Assembly (NCBI GenBank): GCA_947460345.1
Contig: CANHGM010000027.1
Span: 1 to 33,599 of the forward strand
DNA from: Bacteroidota bacterium
Lineage (GTDB): Bacteria; Bacteroidota; Bacteroidia; UKL13-3
Direction: 5' to 3'
Length of the DNA stretch: 33,599 nucleotides
A program made the position numbers and the translations under genes. Numbering within the stretch: position 1 is the stretch's first letter; each line of letters opens with the position of its first letter. The notes beneath the pieces were generated by a model. That model was not told where the DNA came from. It made no database searches and saw only the letters and a program-made list of their open reading frames with translations. Positions 7,091 through 16,880 of this stretch are shown here, piece after piece.

Positions 7091-8378
7091 ATTTTTTTTT
7101 TCAATTTTAATATGTCTGTTTACGCTTGCTTCTTGTAAGCAAAAAAACGACGTAGGCCTTCCAGGTGCTGAATCTATAAACGCACTCCAAACAGATACTT
7201 TTACTTTAGTTACTACTACTGTAGCCGAAGATTCTATCAGAACCGATGAGCTCAATACATTCCCCATCGGCTCTATAGGCAATGATCCTGTCTTTGGCTC
7301 AAGCACCTCCAACTTTTTCACCCAATTTCTGTTAATGACCGATAATTGGACGTTTGGTACTGGGGTTAAATTTGATTCAGTGGTACTTACCATGGCGTAT
7401 ACAGGTGGTTTCTATGGCGACTCAAGTAGTATTCAAAAAATACAAGTGAGCGAGCTGTCTGATGAAATTGCCTATAACACCAACTACTTCTCTAATATTA
7501 AGTTTAATTATCAAAATAATATTGGAACTTGGCAAGGCTTGCACCACACCAAAGATAGCGTGTCTGTTAAAGGAACGAATGCTGCTCCACATCTTCGCAT
7601 CAAATTGTCTGATGCATTTGGACAAAAAATAATTGCCAATGGCAAAACATGGTTAGACAACCCTGATTTTCTTAATACCTTTAAAGGATTAGCTATTACT
7701 GCAGAAAATATGTCGAGCACAGGTTGCCAAGTATATTTCGATCCTACTTCACCTTATTCTGCTGTGACTGTTTACTATAATGATTCTATGAAAAAAGATT
7801 TTTCGTTATATACAAATGGGGCTAGATCTACTGCCAGAATCAATCAATTCCAACATCAGTACTCTACTTTCATCAAAAACACTATCACCCAAAAACGCAA
7901 TGCTGATACTTGCTATATACAAGCACAAGCTGGTTGTAAATTGAAATTAGAATTGCCTACCTTGTTCAATATAGCCAACCAAAACCCTGGTGCATCTATA
8001 GTAGTGCATGGAGCCGAACTGGTGGTGAGACCTTTAGATGGATCATTTACCAACGATTTCCCTAAACCTGTTAAACTTCTTTTAGTGAAGTGCGACTCAT
8101 TAGGAAACAACTCTCCAATATTAGATTTATACTTGTCGTCGTTTGATGCAAAATATTTAGGCGGTACTTACAATACCAATAAAGCAGGATATTCATTTAA
8201 TTTTTTAAACGAAGTTCAAGAATTATTTAAAAATTATGCAAAAGGACAGAACACTAACTATGGTTATTTTGTTCTAATACCAGGGGACAATCCTATGTCA
8301 GCTTCTCGCATGTTAGTTGATACTAGAAAAACCCAAAAACAAATACAATTTAAGCTCACCTATTCAGTAGTAAAATAA
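7062..8378 (+). CDS. DUF4270 lipoprotein
   Basis: A 438-residue surface or periplasmic lipoprotein of the Bacteroidota-specific DUF4270 family. The signal sequence ends in the lipobox LASC, with the lipidated Cys at residue 25. The following ...TLVTTTVAEDSIRTDEL and the FPIGSIGNDPVFGSSTSNFF block are the family hallmark. LVPGDN/ASRMLVDT-like residues near the C-terminus also fit (LIPGDNPMSASRMLVD). The function is unknown. It overlaps the glycogen-synthase-like gene by 29 nt, an association I recall from other Bacteroidota, and is followed by aroF after 3 nt. Confidence 0.85.
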   Translation: MKILQTRETKFFFSILICLFTLASCKQKNDVGLPGAESINALQTDTFTLVTTTVAEDSIRTDELNTFPIGSIGNDPVFGSSTSNFFTQFLLMTDNWTFGTGVKFDSVVLTMAYTGGFYGDSSSIQKIQVSELSDEIAYNTNYFSNIKFNYQNNIGTWQGLHHTKDSVSVKGTNAAPHLRIKLSDAFGQKIIANGKTWLDNPDFLNTFKGLAITAENMSSTGCQVYFDPTSPYSAVTVYYNDSMKKDFSLYTNGARSTARINQFQHQYSTFIKNTITQKRNADTCYIQAQAGCKLKLELPTLFNIANQNPGASIVVHGAELVVRPLDGSFTNDFPKPVKLLLVKCDSLGNNSPILDLYLSSFDAKYLGGTYNTNKAGYSFNFLNEVQELFKNYAKGQNTNYGYFVLIPGDNPMSASRMLVDTRKTQKQIQFKLTYSVVK

Positions 8379-8381
8379 GTT

Positions 8382-9419
8382 TTGATTATTATATTAAACA
8401 ATGATATAACTAAAGAAGAGGTTATTCAATTGATAAACAAATTGACTGACCTAGGTTTAGAATATCATCAATCAAATTTGGGCGGCCGTTTACTTATGGC
8501 TATCCCCAATGCCCCTAAAGATTTTGATTTAAGACAAATTCAAATGCTGAATGGCGTGCATGAAGTATATCAAGTAACAGAGCCATACAAACTGGCCAGC
8601 AGACGTTGGAAAAAGGAGCCTACCATTATAGATGTAAAAGGGGTGAAAATTGGCGGCAATACTTTAAACCTGATTGCTGGTCCTTGTGCTGTTGAAAATG
8701 AAGACCAAATATTTGAAGTAGCTGAGTTGCTCAACCGTAATAATATAAAATTTATTAGAGGCGGGGCATATAAACCCAGAACGTCTCCATATGCATTCCA
8801 AGGTTTAAGAACAGAAGGATTGAAACTTCTAAGAAGAGCTGCTGATGCATACAATTTAAGAGTGGTGACCGAAGTGATGGATTTGAGTTTGTTAGACGAA
8901 GTATATGAATATGCCGATGTATTGCAAATAGGCACCAGAAATATGAGTAATTTTTACTTCCTTTCTGAGCTTGGCAAAATAGACAAACCCATATTACTAA
9001 AAAGAGGCATGAGTGCCAAAATACCTGAATGGCTAATGGCTGCCGAATATATATTGAGTGGTGGAAACGAGAAAGTGATTTTGTGTGAAAGAGGTATCAG
9101 AACGTTTGACGACTCAGTAAGAAACACATTAGATGTTGCTGCATTTCCTATAATAAAAGAATTATCTCATTTGCCTATATTTAGCGACCCAAGTCATGGA
9201 GCTGGTATTAGAAACAGAGTGATACCAATGGCTATGGCCAGTATAGCTGCAGGTGCTGATGGGTTAATGATTGAAGTACATACCAACCCAGAGAAAGCTT
9301 TGAGCGATGGACCGCAGTCTTTATACCCACAACAATTAGAAGAAATGATTGACAAGCTTAGACCCATAGCTGAAGTTGTGAATAGGTCGTTTGACTTTGA
9401 CAAGGTAGTAGTAGAATAA
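8382..9419 (+). CDS. aroF: 3-deoxy-7-phosphoheptulonate (DAHP) synthase, type I-beta with regulatory domain
   Basis: Condenses phosphoenolpyruvate and erythrose 4-phosphate, the first step of aromatic amino acid synthesis. The 345 residues comprise an N-terminal ferredoxin-like domain (about 1-70), as in the Thermotoga-type enzyme where it senses Tyr or Phe, and a TIM-barrel catalytic domain. Motifs are AGPCAVE (about 98-104), RGGAYKPRTSPYAFQG, IGTRNMSNF, LLKRGMSA, SDPSHGAG (about 267-274) and IEVHTNPEKALSDGPQSL. The start is TTG, 3 nt after the DUF4270 stop; the next ATG is inside the regulatory domain. Feedback inhibition by aromatic amino acids is expected from the domain layout. Placement behind a DUF4270 gene suggests co-transcription without an obvious metabolic link. 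Confidence 0.9.
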   Translation: MIIILNNDITKEEVIQLINKLTDLGLEYHQSNLGGRLLMAIPNAPKDFDLRQIQMLNGVHEVYQVTEPYKLASRRWKKEPTIIDVKGVKIGGNTLNLIAGPCAVENEDQIFEVAELLNRNNIKFIRGGAYKPRTSPYAFQGLRTEGLKLLRRAADAYNLRVVTEVMDLSLLDEVYEYADVLQIGTRNMSNFYFLSELGKIDKPILLKRGMSAKIPEWLMAAEYILSGGNEKVILCERGIRTFDDSVRNTLDVAAFPIIKELSHLPIFSDPSHGAGIRNRVIPMAMASIAAGADGLMIEVHTNPEKALSDGPQSLYPQQLEEMIDKLRPIAEVVNRSFDFDKVVVE

Positions 9420-9460
9420 GAGAAAATTTAATGTAGATGTATTAAGAATAGAACAACGAA

Positions 9461-11809
9461 CTATTCTCCATCAAAATCGATGAGCTGATTGCTGAGCTCC
9501 TTTTTCATGTTTATATATTTTTCTAATGATACTAGCATAGCTGGTAGCAGCAATAGGTTCATAAACATACCTATAAACAAAGTAATAGAGGTGAGTAGTC
9601 CTAATGCAACAGTTCCGCCAAAAGTACTAAAAGCAAAGATGATAAACCCACAGAATAAGATAACAGAAGTATAAACGATACTCACACCACTTTCTAGAAT
9701 AGAATCGCTCACCGCCGGACTTATAGCCCATTGATTTTTCTTTAAAAAGTATCTGTATTTGGCTAAGAAGTGTATGGTAAAGTCTATGGAAATACCATAG
9801 GTGATACTAAATATAATAATGGTTGAAGCTTTCAGGTGTATATCACCAAAACCCATAATACCTAGTGTAATAATTAATGGAATGATATTAGGCACCAAAG
9901 AAATCAAAATCATTCTCCAGCTTAAAAACAAAAAGGCCATCAATATACTGTTAAGCAATAAGGCTAAAGCCATAGAGCCCGTGAGGTTTTCTATTAAATA
10001 ATCATTTCCTTTTAAGAAAATCAAACTGGTACCCGTCATTTTAACGGCATATTTTTCAGGTGGAAAAATGCTGTCAATTCTAGCCCTTAATTCTTTTTTA
10101 AGTTCGTTGGTTCTTACCGAGCCTACATCAGCCATTTGTATACTAATACGTGCAACTTGCCAATTGCTGTCGACCAGTGATTTTACTAAAGACATATTGC
10201 CACCTTTCTTCATTTGCATATATCCTTGAAGGGCTATAAACTCATCTGAACTTGGTAGTTGGTAACTCTCAGCCGAATAACCATGAAAGGCTTGAGAGGA
10301 AAACTTAATCATTTCTAGTAAAGATACCGGTTTAGAAAACTCCTTATATGAAGAAAGCATGTTTTGCAAATCATCCATTTTGCTCAATGCTTTTAAAGAA
10401 GTCCTAAAAGTACCTTTCTTTTTGCTGTCTATCTCTATCTCAAAAGGCATTACCCCTTTAAACTGAGATTCAAAGAATTTTAAATCTGTATATACTTTGT
10501 CTTTTTTAGGCACATCATCAAGTATATATCCAATACTTTTAACCTGTGTAAAACCAATACCACCAGCAATAGTTAAAAAAGCAGTGGCTATATATATCCA
10601 TTTTCTTTTTTCGAATACCATACGCTTACACCATTGCATAAAACCACTCATGTTTTGATTGTCTAAGTGTTTTAGTTGTTTTGGGGTAGGGGCTGGTAAA
10701 AAAGTATATACAACAGGGATAAATAATGCTGACACTATATATACCACCATAATGTCGATGGCTGAAACTACTGAAAACTCATCTAGTAACGAGCTACCAG
10801 TAAAGTTAAAAACCCCAAATCCGATGGCTGTTGTTACGTTAGTTAAAAATAAAGCTAATCCATTTTTAGAAGTAACACGGGTAAGAGATAAGACCCTGTT
10901 TTTATGTTGCCTGTATTCTTGGTGATATACATTTAATAAATAGATACAATTTTGAATGCCTATAATTACAATTAAAGGTGGCACCAAGCCCATCAGCACT
11001 GTAATCTTATATCCCAAAATGGCTATGGACCCTACGGTGACTACTACACCTATGATTACCACAATAAGCGAATAAAAAGTAGCAACAAACGACCTGAAAA
11101 ACAACCACATGATAATGGTAGTCACAATTAAACTAAGTAAAGTAAACAGTTGTAATTCGTTTCTTACCTTAGTTGCATATACAGTTCTAATATAAGGCAA
11201 CCCAGAAAAATAGACTTCGGTATGGTGTTGCTCACCAAAGGCTTTAGCGGCTTTTTCAATATTCTCAACCAGCGTAATTCTTTCTTTGCTGTCGAGTTTG
11301 TCTTTCTTAAGGGTTATAGCCGCAAGTGTGGTATTGCCTGAATCGTTGAGGAGAATACCTTCGTAAAATTTTAATCTTGAAATGATTTCATGTAAACTAT
11401 CTAACTCAGCTTGAGTTGATACTTTATTTTGAAACAACGGGTTGAGTTCAAATTTGTGTTTCTCTTCGTTTTTATTGATGGTATATATTTTAGTAATGGA
11501 TACTATTTTTTCAACCCCATCTGTTTTTTCAATATTATTACACAGGTCGTAAAACGAGTTAAAGAATTCTTTTTTAAAGATGTCGTTATTTCTAACGCCC
11601 ACCACTAAAACACTGCCATCTTCCCCAAACCTGTTTTTGAAATTTACATAATCTATGTAGTCGCTATCGTCTTTAGGGATAACCTTTGCAAAATCATAAG
11701 CAATAGTTACTTTGGTGGCATAATACCCACATGTAAGAGTAATGATACCTAAAAATACCAAAATCAAAAACCTTTGTCTGATGATAAAACCTGCTATAGA
11801 TTGCCACAT
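9461..11809 (-). CDS. MMPL/RND-family transporter
   Basis: A 782-residue membrane protein with the internal duplication of RND/MMPL permeases. It has a single first helix (about 8-32), a large periplasmic loop (about 35-215), a bundle of five helices (about 218-374), then helix 7 (about 397-415), a second loop and a final bundle (about 610-765). The loops carry the pattern ...AYDFAKVIPKDDSDYIDY and VFYSGLPYIRTVYA-like segments seen in MMPL proteins. The STIIIFSITYGISIDFTIHFLAKYRY block contains the Gly/Asp of helix 10. No adaptor or channel gene adjoins it, as is usual for MMPL proteins, which move lipids or hopanoids. It lies 67 nt downstream of odhB on the same strand. Confidence 0.85.
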   Translation of the reverse strand: MWQSIAGFIIRQRFLILVFLGIITLTCGYYATKVTIAYDFAKVIPKDDSDYIDYVNFKNRFGEDGSVLVVGVRNNDIFKKEFFNSFYDLCNNIEKTDGVEKIVSITKIYTINKNEEKHKFELNPLFQNKVSTQAELDSLHEIISRLKFYEGILLNDSGNTTLAAITLKKDKLDSKERITLVENIEKAAKAFGEQHHTEVYFSGLPYIRTVYATKVRNELQLFTLLSLIVTTIIMWLFFRSFVATFYSLIVVIIGVVVTVGSIAILGYKITVLMGLVPPLIVIIGIQNCIYLLNVYHQEYRQHKNRVLSLTRVTSKNGLALFLTNVTTAIGFGVFNFTGSSLLDEFSVVSAIDIMVVYIVSALFIPVVYTFLPAPTPKQLKHLDNQNMSGFMQWCKRMVFEKRKWIYIATAFLTIAGGIGFTQVKSIGYILDDVPKKDKVYTDLKFFESQFKGVMPFEIEIDSKKKGTFRTSLKALSKMDDLQNMLSSYKEFSKPVSLLEMIKFSSQAFHGYSAESYQLPSSDEFIALQGYMQMKKGGNMSLVKSLVDSNWQVARISIQMADVGSVRTNELKKELRARIDSIFPPEKYAVKMTGTSLIFLKGNDYLIENLTGSMALALLLNSILMAFLFLSWRMILISLVPNIIPLIITLGIMGFGDIHLKASTIIIFSITYGISIDFTIHFLAKYRYFLKKNQWAISPAVSDSILESGVSIVYTSVILFCGFIIFAFSTFGGTVALGLLTSITLFIGMFMNLLLLPAMLVSLEKYINMKKELSNQLIDFDGE

Positions 11810-11876
11810 TTTTTTATTTCAGACTATGGTGTTTTATATATATATGAATGAATCTAATTAGTATAAAAACTTAATA

Positions 11877-13091
11877 TTATACATCTAATAACAAACGAGC
11901 TGGGTCTTCAAGTAATTGCTTTACTCTCACCAAGAAGCTTACTGACTCTTTTCCATCAATAATTCTGTGGTCGTAACTTAAAGCTACATACATCATAGGT
12001 CTAACTACTACTTCGCCTTTAATAGCAATTGGTCTTTCAACTATATTGTGCATACCTAAAATAGCTGATTGTGGAGAGTTGATAATAGGTGTAGACATTA
12101 AACTTCCAAACACGCCACCGTTGGTGATGGTGAAAGTGCCACCGGTCATTTCTTCTAGGGTTAATTTGCCATCTCTAGCTTTAACAGCTAACCCAGCAAT
12201 TGTTTTTTCTATATTAGCTAATGATAATTGTTCAGCATTTCTGATAACCGGAACAACAAGACCTTTAGGTGTAGATACGGCAATTGACACATCGCAAAAA
12301 TTATGGTATATAATTTCTTCGCCATTTATTTGAGCATTTACTGCTGGCCATTCTTGTAATGATTGACAAACAGCTTTTACAAAAAACGACATAAAGCCTA
12401 AGCCAATACCATGTTTCTCTTTAAAAGCATCTTTATATTTAGCTCTTAAATCCATAATGGGTTTCATATCTACTTCGTTAAAAGTAGTGAGCATAGCAGT
12501 TTCATTTTTAACGGCAACTAACCTTCTGCTGATGGTTTTTCTTAAGTTGCTCATTTTTTCTACTCTTTCAGATCTGTCGCCAACCATTGAAGGCAGGGTA
12601 GGAGCAGGAGCAGATGAAGTAGCAGGTTTAGCAGATGGTGCAGAAGCATTTTGAGCATCATCTTTAGTGATTCTACCGTCGCGGCCAGTGCCACTCACAG
12701 CAGAAGCATTTATTCCTTTCTCAGCTAATATTTTTTGTGCAGCAGGGCTTGGAGTTCCGCTTGCATAAGTGTTGTCTGATTTTAGGGGTTGAGCTGTTTC
12801 AACAGCTGCAGGGGTTTCGGTTTTAACTGTGGTTGCAGCTTCAGTTGGTTTAGCAGCAGCCGTATCAATAGAGCAAATGATGGCACCCACTTTAATGGTA
12901 TCTCCTTCAGCAGCCATAGGTTTTAAGATTCCAGCAGCTTCAGCATTTAGCTCAAAAGTTGCTTTATCACTCTCAAGTTCACAAAGAACTTCATCCATAT
13001 TCACATAGTCACCTTCTTTTTTTAGCCAACGTGCAACAGTTACTTCACTGATGGATTCGCCAACTGCAGGAACTTTAATTTCAAGAGCCAT
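11877..13091 (-). CDS. odhB: Dihydrolipoyllysine succinyltransferase (E2 of 2-oxoglutarate dehydrogenase)
   Basis: TCA-cycle E2 subunit of 404 residues. The lipoyl domain (1-75) has the lipoylated Lys43 in ESDKATFE. An Ala/Pro/Thr-rich linker leads to the peripheral-subunit-binding domain ([14 protein letters not shown] ... [12 protein letters not shown], about 115-150). A second linker then leads to the catalytic acyltransferase domain ending in [10 protein letters not shown], with catalytic His375 and Asp379. A single lipoyl domain and the sequence [16 protein letters not shown] fit the succinyl rather than acetyl type. The E1 gene is not adjacent. A promoter box with -33 element precedes it at 13121-13148. 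Confidence 0.92.
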   Translation of the reverse strand: MALEIKVPAVGESISEVTVARWLKKEGDYVNMDEVLCELESDKATFELNAEAAGILKPMAAEGDTIKVGAIICSIDTAAAKPTEAATTVKTETPAAVETAQPLKSDNTYASGTPSPAAQKILAEKGINASAVSGTGRDGRITKDDAQNASAPSAKPATSSAPAPTLPSMVGDRSERVEKMSNLRKTISRRLVAVKNETAMLTTFNEVDMKPIMDLRAKYKDAFKEKHGIGLGFMSFFVKAVCQSLQEWPAVNAQINGEEIIYHNFCDVSIAVSTPKGLVVPVIRNAEQLSLANIEKTIAGLAVKARDGKLTLEEMTGGTFTITNGGVFGSLMSTPIINSPQSAILGMHNIVERPIAIKGEVVVRPMMYVALSYDHRIIDGKESVSFLVRVKQLLEDPARLLLDV

Positions 13092-13120
13092 AATTAGTTA
13101 CATTAAATTGATTGAAGATG

Positions 13121-13148
13121 CAAACCTACTACTAAAACACAAGGCAAA
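13121..13148 (-). promoter_or_regulatory. Promoter of odhB
   Basis: On the minus strand a TTTG (13148-13145) is followed after 16 bp by TAGGTTTG (13128-13121), matching TAnnTTTG, then CA. The ATG at 13091 follows after 29 nt. Confidence 0.55.
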
Positions 13149-13172
13149 CAAGTGAAAAAACAAGGACTTACC

Positions 13173-13207
13173 TAAAAAATTATATAACCATTCAAAGGGT
13201 TATATAA
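13173..13207 (-). terminator. Rho-independent terminator of the 2OG oxygenase/export operon
   Basis: A perfect 10-bp stem (TTATATAACC at 13180-13189 with GGTTATATAA at 13198-13207) with an 8-nt loop is followed on the minus strand by ATTTTTT. It lies 16 nt past the stop at 13223 and separates the operon from odhB. Confidence 0.7.
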
Positions 13208-13222
13208 AATGGTGTATATCAA

Positions 13223-13996
13223 TTAATGGTCAGCAGTTTTTGACTTAGAAAACAAGCTCTTAATTTTTACTGCAGGCACCCACAATTTAGAAAGCATATA
13301 TTTACCAAAACCTTGTTCTTTTTCAACATGCCATACGGTAGTTCTTGGGCTTTCAACAGGGTGGTTGTGAAGTGAGTAAGCATATGCAGCTATAGAAGTT
13401 CTGTATTTACCTTCAGGGAAATTGATTGGGTCGTAACCATGCAAAGTATATGAGCGGCAATGCATAATGGCCAATCTGTTAAATGGTACGTCCACTTCGG
13501 TTTTTACACCATTTCTTTCGTCTTCTAATCTTAACTCTCCACCATATTCCTTCTTCCAATCTTTGTTTATATATATCAATAGATTTAAGTTTCTATACCA
13601 TTTTTCATTTAAGGGATGGTAATTAAAATCGGCATGCATGTCTAAGAAACTGTCTTTTCTGCCTTGATGAATTCCTCCACCATAAAAAGTATCGTCTACA
13701 AATACATTTTCGTTAGAGACATAACTTAACCAATCTTTAAAACGTGCTGAAACTAAATCGTTATATAACTCTTCGAACACACCTCCCATTTCCCAATATC
13801 TAGATTTTTCGAATTTGTTTTTAGCAAATACATAGTCAGCACTTGGGGTATCTATTTCAGGTATTAAGTTGTAAAGTTCAGTAAGTTTAGATTCATCACA
13901 TAAGCCGTCTATACCTATATGTGGGAATGGTTTGGCTTCAATAAATTGTTTTCTAAATTTTTCTTTATTGGCTTCTAAATATTCAAAATTAATCAT
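13223..13996 (-). CDS. 2-oxoglutarate/Fe(II)-dependent oxygenase
   Basis: A 257-residue protein of the prolyl-4-hydroxylase-like 2OG-Fe(II) oxygenase superfamily. The iron triad is visible as His121-x-Asp123 (LDMHADFNYHP) and His186 (YTLHGYD), and Arg199 (GKYRTSIAAY) is the probable 2-oxoglutarate ligand. NLNLLIYINKDWKKEYGGEL is the core double-stranded beta-helix segment of this family. The substrate is unknown; homologues hydroxylate proteins, sugars or small molecules. It lies 78 nt downstream of the TolC-like gene on the same strand and ahead of the terminator at 13173-13207, so read-through from the export operon is likely. A weaker CACTTTTG box upstream could also serve it. Confidence 0.82.
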   Translation of the reverse strand: MINFEYLEANKEKFRKQFIEAKPFPHIGIDGLCDESKLTELYNLIPEIDTPSADYVFAKNKFEKSRYWEMGGVFEELYNDLVSARFKDWLSYVSNENVFVDDTFYGGGIHQGRKDSFLDMHADFNYHPLNEKWYRNLNLLIYINKDWKKEYGGELRLEDERNGVKTEVDVPFNRLAIMHCRSYTLHGYDPINFPEGKYRTSIAAYAYSLHNHPVESPRTTVWHVEKEQGFGKYMLSKLWVPAVKIKSLFSKSKTADH

Positions 13997-14074
13997 ACTC
14001 GTATTATTTATTAATGACGCAAAAGTGGATAAACCAATTGATTAAAATAATGATTAAAATCAGTTTTTAATTAT

Positions 14075-15403
14075 CTACAAATATTTTTCCCAAAGCACTT
14101 TCTTATACAGAATCTCACATCTTAATACGGCTGCTTGGTTTTGAATATCGATATAATTGTTTTTAGAAAACTGATATTCATAAAAATTGATAGTCCCTAA
14201 CTCAAATGCTTTCTCAGCCAATTCATACTGTTGTTTATATAAAGCCAATTGTTCTTGGTATTTTAAATAAGTATTTTTCATACTTTCTAATTCTGCTCTT
14301 TCTGTCGACTCACTGTTTTTAATCGTATACTTCATGTTCTCCATTTTGTATTGGATAAATTGGGTGTACAATTGTTGACGTTTTATATTGATATTGTTTA
14401 AATTTTTATTAAACACCGGAATCTTTAAATTGAAGAAAGCAATTTTAGAAAGATTATTACTAAATTGGGTATTCAATTCAGTTTGTATCAGATTAGAACT
14501 TCTGGTAGTAAAGCCTCCGCCAATACTTAAAATGGGATACTTGGCCGACTGTGCTACTTTTATGGCATGTTGATTGGCCTCAAGTTGAAATGCTAGTGAT
14601 TTGATTTGAGGAGACAAGCTGTCTTTGATATATTTAACAAACAAGAAACGCTCAGGATTTTCAGCAGAAAGGTTGTCAAAATTGAATGCAATATCTGTTG
14701 TGTCTTCAATATTCAGTTTAGCTTTAAGTGTTTTTATATATATATTGTAGTCTCCAGTAGCTTTTAAAAGTTTTAACTCTTTGGCCGAAATGTCAGTGGC
14801 AATACTTAACTCGTCTTTTTTAGAAACAATTCCAAGAGCCATTTGCTTCTGAACTTTTGTAAGTAAAATTCTACTTCTATTCAACTGTGTTTGATTGTTT
14901 AAAATCAATTGCTTTGTTGTATATATTTTGTAATACAGTTGCGTTATTTCAAGACCTATTTGCATATCTAATGCTTTGTTTTCGAAACCTGATGCTTCAT
15001 ATAACAATCTGTTTTGTTCAGCTGTATGGTATATTCTGCCTCCATTAAACACTTCAATTTCAGAATATAAAGAACCGCTATATACTTGGCTACTAAAATT
15101 ACTTAATACATTGGTTGCAGGGTCTATAAATAAACCCCAATTATAACTTCTTCTAATATTTGCTTCGACAGTGGGTAAATATTCGTTTTTGGCTGCTTGA
15201 TAATTTAGCTTTAAAATTTCTTGATTTATTTTATTGGCTTTAATGTTTGGATTGGCTTGTTTTGCCATTTCTATGCATTGTTCTAAAGTGTATATATTGC
15301 TTTGGCCATATATATTTAAATGGCATAAAAACATAAAACATGCAATTGTTAAAACAAGCAATTGTTTAGATAAAAACGATATATATACTTTTGTTTTTTT
15401 CAA
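14075..15403 (-). CDS. TolC-family outer-membrane channel protein
   Basis: A 442-residue outer-membrane efflux protein. An N-terminal signal sequence (LLVLTIACFMFLCHLNIYGQ) is followed by the classic opening YTLEQCIEMAKQANPNIKANK. Two repeats of long coiled helices and short strands follow; the second starts near LAFQLEANQHAIKVAQSAKYP and ends AEKAFELGTINFYEYQFSKN. This is the pattern of TolC protomers, which trimerise into a channel through the outer membrane. The start is TTG, 5 nt after the DUF4956 stop, so it is the last gene of a five-gene run. The preceding HlyD-type adaptor two genes upstream is its natural partner. Confidence 0.88.
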   Translation of the reverse strand: MKKTKVYISFLSKQLLVLTIACFMFLCHLNIYGQSNIYTLEQCIEMAKQANPNIKANKINQEILKLNYQAAKNEYLPTVEANIRRSYNWGLFIDPATNVLSNFSSQVYSGSLYSEIEVFNGGRIYHTAEQNRLLYEASGFENKALDMQIGLEITQLYYKIYTTKQLILNNQTQLNRSRILLTKVQKQMALGIVSKKDELSIATDISAKELKLLKATGDYNIYIKTLKAKLNIEDTTDIAFNFDNLSAENPERFLFVKYIKDSLSPQIKSLAFQLEANQHAIKVAQSAKYPILSIGGGFTTRSSNLIQTELNTQFSNNLSKIAFFNLKIPVFNKNLNNINIKRQQLYTQFIQYKMENMKYTIKNSESTERAELESMKNTYLKYQEQLALYKQQYELAEKAFELGTINFYEYQFSKNNYIDIQNQAAVLRCEILYKKVLWEKYL

Positions 15404-15408
15404 TGTTC

Positions 15409-16086
15409 TTATCCTTCTTCGTCAAAAAATAGATTTACATTTTTAACTCCATCTATCATCTTCATTTCTTTTACTAGGTCTTTGCCTTCTTCTTCTTTTT
15501 TTAGTTTTATATAATAAGACAGCTCCATCAATTCTTTTTTGTCTTCACCTACTGCTTTTACGTTCACCATATTGTATCGTCTACAATATTTGCTTAAGAT
15601 AACTCCCGCATCAAAGTCTTTTCCATCAACTGTTTCGATAAGCATTTGCAACAAAAAATCTCTTTTTCTTGGGGCTGATAAATTGATGTTTACTATCACA
15701 AAAAATACAATTCCAATAATAAAAGTTCCCATGATGGCTACTTCATATAAACCTACGCCAGCAGCCAAACCAGCAGCCAATGCAAAAAGTATAAATATAA
15801 TATCTTGAGAATCTTTTACGGCCGTTCTAAACCTAATGATAGACATGGCACCCACCAACCCAAATGCTGTGGCTAGATTGTTACCAATAACCATGATAAC
15901 AACTGTCATTACTAGCGTAAGCATAATAAATGAATTGACAAAATTTGAAGAGTAACTTAACCCTTTATAAGTTATTCTATATAATAAGGCAATCATCATA
16001 CTACATAAGAGAGACACAGCTAAGTGCTGAATCACTTCTTTGAAAGTAAGTGAGTAAAAAAACAGGTCTTTTAATTCTTCATTCAT
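15409..16086 (-). CDS. DUF4956 inner-membrane protein
   Basis: A 225-residue protein with about four membrane helices in residues 15-150 and a soluble C-terminal domain (about 155-225) of ACT/ferredoxin-like appearance. The family signature is clear: GLVGAMSIIRFRTAVKDSQD followed by a Gly/Ala-rich helix (FALAAGLAAGVGLYEVA), somewhat like MgtC proteins. DUF4956 proteins are known to occur next to VTC-type polyphosphate polymerases, as here, but their role is unsettled. Its ATG overlaps the stop of the VTC gene (ATGA, 16083-16086), so the two are translationally coupled. In this operon it is the only multi-spanning inner-membrane protein, hence the best candidate for an inner-membrane conduit. 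Confidence 0.88.
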   Translation of the reverse strand: MNEELKDLFFYSLTFKEVIQHLAVSLLCSMMIALLYRITYKGLSYSSNFVNSFIMLTLVMTVVIMVIGNNLATAFGLVGAMSIIRFRTAVKDSQDIIFILFALAAGLAAGVGLYEVAIMGTFIIGIVFFVIVNINLSAPRKRDFLLQMLIETVDGKDFDAGVILSKYCRRYNMVNVKAVGEDKKELMELSYYIKLKKEEEGKDLVKEMKMIDGVKNVNLFFDEEG

Positions 16087-16877
16087 TTGATATAATTTAA
16101 ACTAGAGAAACCTATTGGCGATAGTCTCGTTCTTCGGTTTTCTATATGTGTGTCAATACCATCAGCATATTTACTGATAGCTTTAAGTTTTAACGAAAAT
16201 TCTTCTACTAAATTAAATACCCAATTGGGGGGGGAGTTGCTATATTTTACTTCAAATACAAAAGCCGAATTGTTTAAATATTTTAATCTTTCACATTCAA
16301 AAAGTTCGTTCATTTTGGGGTATAAGGCCGTTCTTACATTTTTATCAAAAGTGATTCTTATATCTTTGTCAAACAGTCCCATATATGCTTCTCTTTCATA
16401 TACTACAAGGTTCATAGGTCTCAGCGAAGAACCGAAATGGTGGTATAAATATTTATTAGCAGCTTCTTCAGCATCTTCAAATCCTTTCATGGGTTTTACA
16501 ATACCATCCATTAACCCATAATTCAACAACTCGTTGCTTTGATCAAAATAATATGGAGCTCTAACTTTAGAAATTCTATCTCCTGATTTTACTTTGATTT
16601 CTAAAAAAGCCAAACAACCTTCATTGTAAGTGTCATATGACCTAATTCTAAATTTATTTCTAAACTCTAAACCATCTTTTTTCTCTTCATAAAACCGCAT
16701 ATTAGGAGTGTCAAAATAGATACTTTGGACTTTATATTCACTAATTCCACCTGCATTTTTGTTAGTAAAATCATCAGGCTTAACAAATGGAAGTAGTCTA
16801 TTGCGTAAAGCTTCTAAGTTATCATTGCTAACAAAGAATTTTCTTTCGTATCTATATTTTGATTTATATGCTTTCAA
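16083..16877 (-). CDS. VTC-domain polyphosphate polymerase
   Basis: A 264-residue protein consisting almost wholly of a VTC domain, the catalytic tunnel domain of the yeast Vtc4 polyphosphate polymerase (triphosphate tunnel metalloenzyme fold). The basic and acidic tunnel residues are visible in order: YRYERKFFV, VQSIYFDTP, FRNKFRIRSYD, FLEIKVKSGDRISKVR, VVYEREAY, RITFDKNVRT, FVFEVKYS and ISKYADGID. This set argues for an active enzyme making polyphosphate from nucleoside triphosphates; that follows from the family and is not tested here. No membrane helix or signal is seen, so it should act at the cytoplasmic face, probably on DUF4956. The start is TTG, 3 nt after the adaptor's stop. Confidence 0.88.
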   Translation of the reverse strand: MKAYKSKYRYERKFFVSNDNLEALRNRLLPFVKPDDFTNKNAGGISEYKVQSIYFDTPNMRFYEEKKDGLEFRNKFRIRSYDTYNEGCLAFLEIKVKSGDRISKVRAPYYFDQSNELLNYGLMDGIVKPMKGFEDAEEAANKYLYHHFGSSLRPMNLVVYEREAYMGLFDKDIRITFDKNVRTALYPKMNELFECERLKYLNNSAFVFEVKYSNSPPNWVFNLVEEFSLKLKAISKYADGIDTHIENRRTRLSPIGFSSLNYIK

Positions 16878-16880
16878 TTC

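Noticed and set aside
9441-9467. Terminator between aroF and the MMPL gene
   Set aside because: AGAATAG and CTATTCT can pair around a 9-nt loop, but no T tract follows on either strand, and one arm overlaps the MMPL stop codon.
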